Shown piece by piece: positions 61,889 to 64,000 of a DNA stretch of 64,000 bases. The stretch is taken from positions 62,001 to 126,000 of the forward strand of contig NZ_JBHVAL010000004.1 of NCBI RefSeq assembly GCF_042667405.1. The letters run 5' to 3'. Below the pieces are notes generated by a model, which did not search any database, had not been told where the DNA came from, and saw nothing but the letters and a program-made list of their open reading frames with translations. This DNA is from Arthrobacter sp042667405 (GTDB taxonomy: Bacteria; Actinomycetota; Actinomycetes; Actinomycetales; Micrococcaceae). Both the position numbers and the translations under genes were made by a program. Position 1 is the stretch's first letter; every line of letters begins with the position of its first letter.

Positions 61889-62806
61889 ATGACTGAAGTC
61901 GAGAACAAGCTCATCATTGGCACCGCCCCTGACTCCTGGGGCGTGTGGTTCCCCGATGACCCCAAACAGACACCCTGGGAGCGCTTCCTGGACGAGGTTG
62001 CCGAGTCCGGCTACAAATGGATCGAGCTCGGACCCTACGGCTACCTGCCGAACGACCCCACCCGCCTCGCCGAAGAACTCAAGCAGCGTGACCTGAAGGT
62101 CACCGCGGGCACAGTCTTCACCGCATTCCACCGCGGCGCCAAGCAGTACGACGAAGCCTGGGAACCGGCCCGCAAAGTAGCCGAACTCACGGCTGCCATG
62201 GGCGGCGAGCACATCGTGGTCATTCCGGCCATGTGGCGGGACGATGTCACGGGCGAGGCCGTGGAAAACGGTGAACTCAGCGATGAGCAGTGGTCAGACC
62301 TCTTCGCCGGCCACAACCGCATGGGTAAGGTCCTGTTGGAGGACTTCGGCCTGCACCAGCAGTTCCACTCCCATGCCGATTCCCACGTTGGCGCCCAGAA
62401 GGACATCGAGACCCTCCTGGCGGCGACGGATCCCGAGTACCTGAACCTATGCCTGGACACCGGCCACGCCGAGTACTGCGGGGCTTCGAGCCTGGAACTC
62501 ATCAAGAACTACCCGGACCGCATCGGCTACCTGCATCTGAAGCAGATCAACCCCGAGGTCCTGGCAGAAGTGAACGAAAAGAACATGACCTGGGCAGCCG
62601 CCAACCTGGCCGGTGTCATGACGGAGCCGCCGAACGGCCTTCCCGACCTGCGCGCAGTCATCGAAGCCGTGGAAGGGCTCAACCGGCCCATCTTCGGCAT
62701 CGTGGAGCAGGACATGTACCCGGTGGCATTCGACGTGCCGATGCCCATCGCCAAGCGCACCCGCAACTACCTGCTCTCCTGCGGCTCCCGGACCCGTGTC
62801 CAGTAG
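61889..62806 (+). CDS. iolE: Myo-inosose-2 dehydratase
   Basis: The 305-residue TIM-barrel (xylose-isomerase-like) protein begins MTEVENKLIIGTAPDSWGVW and contains metal-binding segments HSHADSHVGAQKD and CLDTGHAEY. It removes water from scyllo-inosose. The ATG is chosen after GAGAAAAG, a long spacer. A 14-base direct duplication covers its stop codon. Confidence 0.93.
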   Translation: MTEVENKLIIGTAPDSWGVWFPDDPKQTPWERFLDEVAESGYKWIELGPYGYLPNDPTRLAEELKQRDLKVTAGTVFTAFHRGAKQYDEAWEPARKVAELTAAMGGEHIVVIPAMWRDDVTGEAVENGELSDEQWSDLFAGHNRMGKVLLEDFGLHQQFHSHADSHVGAQKDIETLLAATDPEYLNLCLDTGHAEYCGASSLELIKNYPDRIGYLHLKQINPEVLAEVNEKNMTWAAANLAGVMTEPPNGLPDLRAVIEAVEGLNRPIFGIVEQDMYPVAFDVPMPIAKRTRNYLLSCGSRTRVQ

Positions 62807-62821
62807 CCCCGTGTCCAGTAG
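62793..62821. repeat. 14-bp tandem duplication spanning the iolE stop codon
   Basis: CCCGTGTCCAGTAG occurs at 62793-62806 and again at 62808-62821; the first copy's TAG is the iolE stop. Confidence 0.8.
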
Positions 62822-62855
62822 CAGCCCAACCACACCTCACCAAAGGACAGAAACA

Positions 62856-63869
62856 GTGACAAACACTCTCCGCGTTGCCGTCATCGGCGCAGGCCGCATG
62901 GGTGCGGACCACATCAAGCGCCTCAGCACGCGCATCCACGGCGCTGAAGTTGCCGCCGTCGTCGACGTTGACCTGGCCCGTGCCGAAGCCGCCATCGAGG
63001 GTATTGACGGCGCCGTTGCGCTGGTAAGCGCCGAGGAGGCACTCAACAACGGCGACGTGAACGCCGTCCTGATCGCCACTCCAGGGTTCCTCCACGAGGA
63101 AATCCTCTACAAGGCGCTGGAGAAGGATTTTCCGATTCTGTGCGAGAAGCCGCTGACACCGGACGCCGAAAGCTCCTGGAAGGTTGTCCAGGCAGAGCTT
63201 GCCCTGGGCCACAAGCGCATCCAGGTTGGCTTCATGCGCCGGTTCGACGCCGAGTACTCGGCTTTGGGTTCCATCATCCGCAACAGCGAGTTGGGGGAGT
63301 TGCTGATGCTGCACCACCAGCACCGTAACCCGAGCACGCCCGAGGGCTTCACCAACGAGATGCTGATCAACGACTCCGTGGTCCACGAGTTCGACGCCAT
63401 CCGCTACTTCACGGGTGAGGAAATCACCTCGGTGCAGGTCCGTCTGGGCAAGCCGACGCGAAACGCTCCGAACGGCCAGCATGACCCACAGCACGTGCTG
63501 CTCGAAACCGAGTCCGGTGTACTGGCCGACGTCGAGATCTATGTCAACGCCAAGTTCGGCTACCAGGTGGCCACGCAGGCTTCCTTCGAGGACGGCATCG
63601 TGAGCATCGGTGGCGACTCGGGTCCGTACATCCAGACCGCGGGCAAGTGGGGCGGCAATGTCACCCCTGGTTTCGAGGACCGTTTTGGTGCGGCGTACGA
63701 CGTCGAGGTGCAGGCTTGGGTGGATGCCGCGCTTCGCGGTGAAATCGGCGGGCCGACGGCTTGGGACGGTTACGCCACAGCAGCGTGCTGTGAGGCCGGC
63801 GTCGAGGCCCAGAAGTCCGGCGAGAAGGTCAAGGTGCAGTTGAACACCAAGCCGGATCTCTACAGCTAG
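62856..63869 (+). CDS. iolG: Inositol 2-dehydrogenase
   Basis: The 337-residue GFO/IDH/MocA-type oxidoreductase has the Rossmann motif GAGRMG (11-16), catalytic lysine K98 (CEKPL) and the D173/H177 region (INDSVVHEFD). It oxidises myo-inositol to scyllo-inosose with NAD, the first catabolic step. The GTG start follows AAAGGA at about 8 bases; the longer in-frame start is not needed. Confidence 0.93.
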   Translation: MTNTLRVAVIGAGRMGADHIKRLSTRIHGAEVAAVVDVDLARAEAAIEGIDGAVALVSAEEALNNGDVNAVLIATPGFLHEEILYKALEKDFPILCEKPLTPDAESSWKVVQAELALGHKRIQVGFMRRFDAEYSALGSIIRNSELGELLMLHHQHRNPSTPEGFTNEMLINDSVVHEFDAIRYFTGEEITSVQVRLGKPTRNAPNGQHDPQHVLLETESGVLADVEIYVNAKFGYQVATQASFEDGIVSIGGDSGPYIQTAGKWGGNVTPGFEDRFGAAYDVEVQAWVDAALRGEIGGPTAWDGYATAACCEAGVEAQKSGEKVKVQLNTKPDLYS

Positions 63870-63880
63870 GGGGCGTGGGC

Positions 63881-64000
63881 ATGAAAATCGCACTTGATCC
63901 CACCCCGTTCCACCACAGTCACAGCCTGCTGGAGTTTCCTCGGGTGGCGGCCGACCTCGGTTACAAGTATCTGCAGATGACCCCGCATGCGGACCTCATT
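63881..64000 (+). CDS. Sugar phosphate isomerase/epimerase-like protein, 5' part (IolH-like), cut by window end
   Basis: The frame starts MKIALDPTPFHHSHSLLEFP and continues RVAADLGYKYLQMTPHADLI to the window edge. It resembles the N-terminus of a TIM-barrel isomerase/epimerase such as IolH. AGGGGGCGTGGGC precedes the ATG. It is 11 bases from the iolG stop, so it belongs to the iol operon. Only 40 residues are visible. Confidence 0.75.
   Translation, partial: MKIALDPTPFHHSHSLLEFPRVAADLGYKYLQMTPHADLI

Noticed and set aside
62679..63893. Long minus-strand frame opposite iolG
   Set aside because: Shadow of iolG; no ribosome site and no plausible product.

Overview
The window is high-GC, densely coded actinobacterial chromosome and most resembles the Arthrobacter/Paenarthrobacter group (Micrococcaceae). 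This is judged from an IdeR with every DtxR-type metal ligand at its usual residue number, c-di-AMP riboswitches before NlpC/P60 and M23 cell-wall hydrolases, an XPB-type helicase, a cold-shock protein followed by DUF3027, class-E-like (LAxTG) sorting signals, and several genes with a -10-like hexamer only 6-10 bases before the start codon. No species was identified by comparison. No transposase, integrase, phage module or CRISPR array was seen, so this looks like ordinary chromosome with a few accessory-looking blocks.

Layout. 1-3.2 kb: the end of an ArgP/LysG regulator and a membrane-anchored multicopper oxidase operon. 3.4-7.6 kb: an XPB helicase and its helicase-associated partner. 7.6-9.1 kb: a small membrane protein, a cold-shock protein and DUF3027. 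9.2-11.3 kb: serC and ideR. 11.3-14.6 kb: three secreted cell-wall hydrolases, two of them behind ydaO-type (c-di-AMP) riboswitches. 14.7-20.8 kb: an HNH nuclease, then a molybdenum-cofactor block (mobA-like, moeA, FdhF/YdeP-type oxidoreductase, fdhD). 20.9-24 kb: a GH38 alpha-mannosidase. 24-28.2 kb: a cystine-type ABC importer operon ending in two related anchored proteins. 28.4-29.8 kb: an HTH protein with a translationally coupled membrane protein. 29.9-33.6 kb: an ABC-F ATPase behind a leader peptide and attenuator-like hairpin, then an ABC exporter. 33.7-35.5 kb: NUDIX, DUF6314, tRNA-Arg(CCT), DUF998. 35.5-38.2 kb: a three-gene minus-strand set built round a WXG100-like/lipase fusion. 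38.3-39.8 kb: a divergent membrane protein and inositol-monophosphatase-family enzyme.

39.9-46.1 kb is the most interesting block. It is a compact plus-strand operon with a choice-of-anchor-like surface protein, a 60-residue LAVTG mini-protein, a processive family-2 glycosyltransferase, an exosortase/archaeosortase-family protein, a septum-formation-type lipoprotein and a WsfD-like polytopic protein. Together they suggest a dedicated cell-surface anchoring and glycan system. It is followed by two-component genes (46.1-49.8 kb), one pair of which has lost canonical phosphorylation residues.

49.9-53.2 kb: pcrA and a lipoprotein. 53.4-55.6 kb: sucCD. 55.8-64 kb: a tautomerase-like gene, then a myo-inositol catabolic operon (iolC, aldolase-like, iolD, mmsA/iolA, iolE, iolG and the start of an iolH-like gene). 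Near-palindromic TGTC-NN-GACA elements lie before both the tautomerase gene and iolC, suggesting one repressor controls both.
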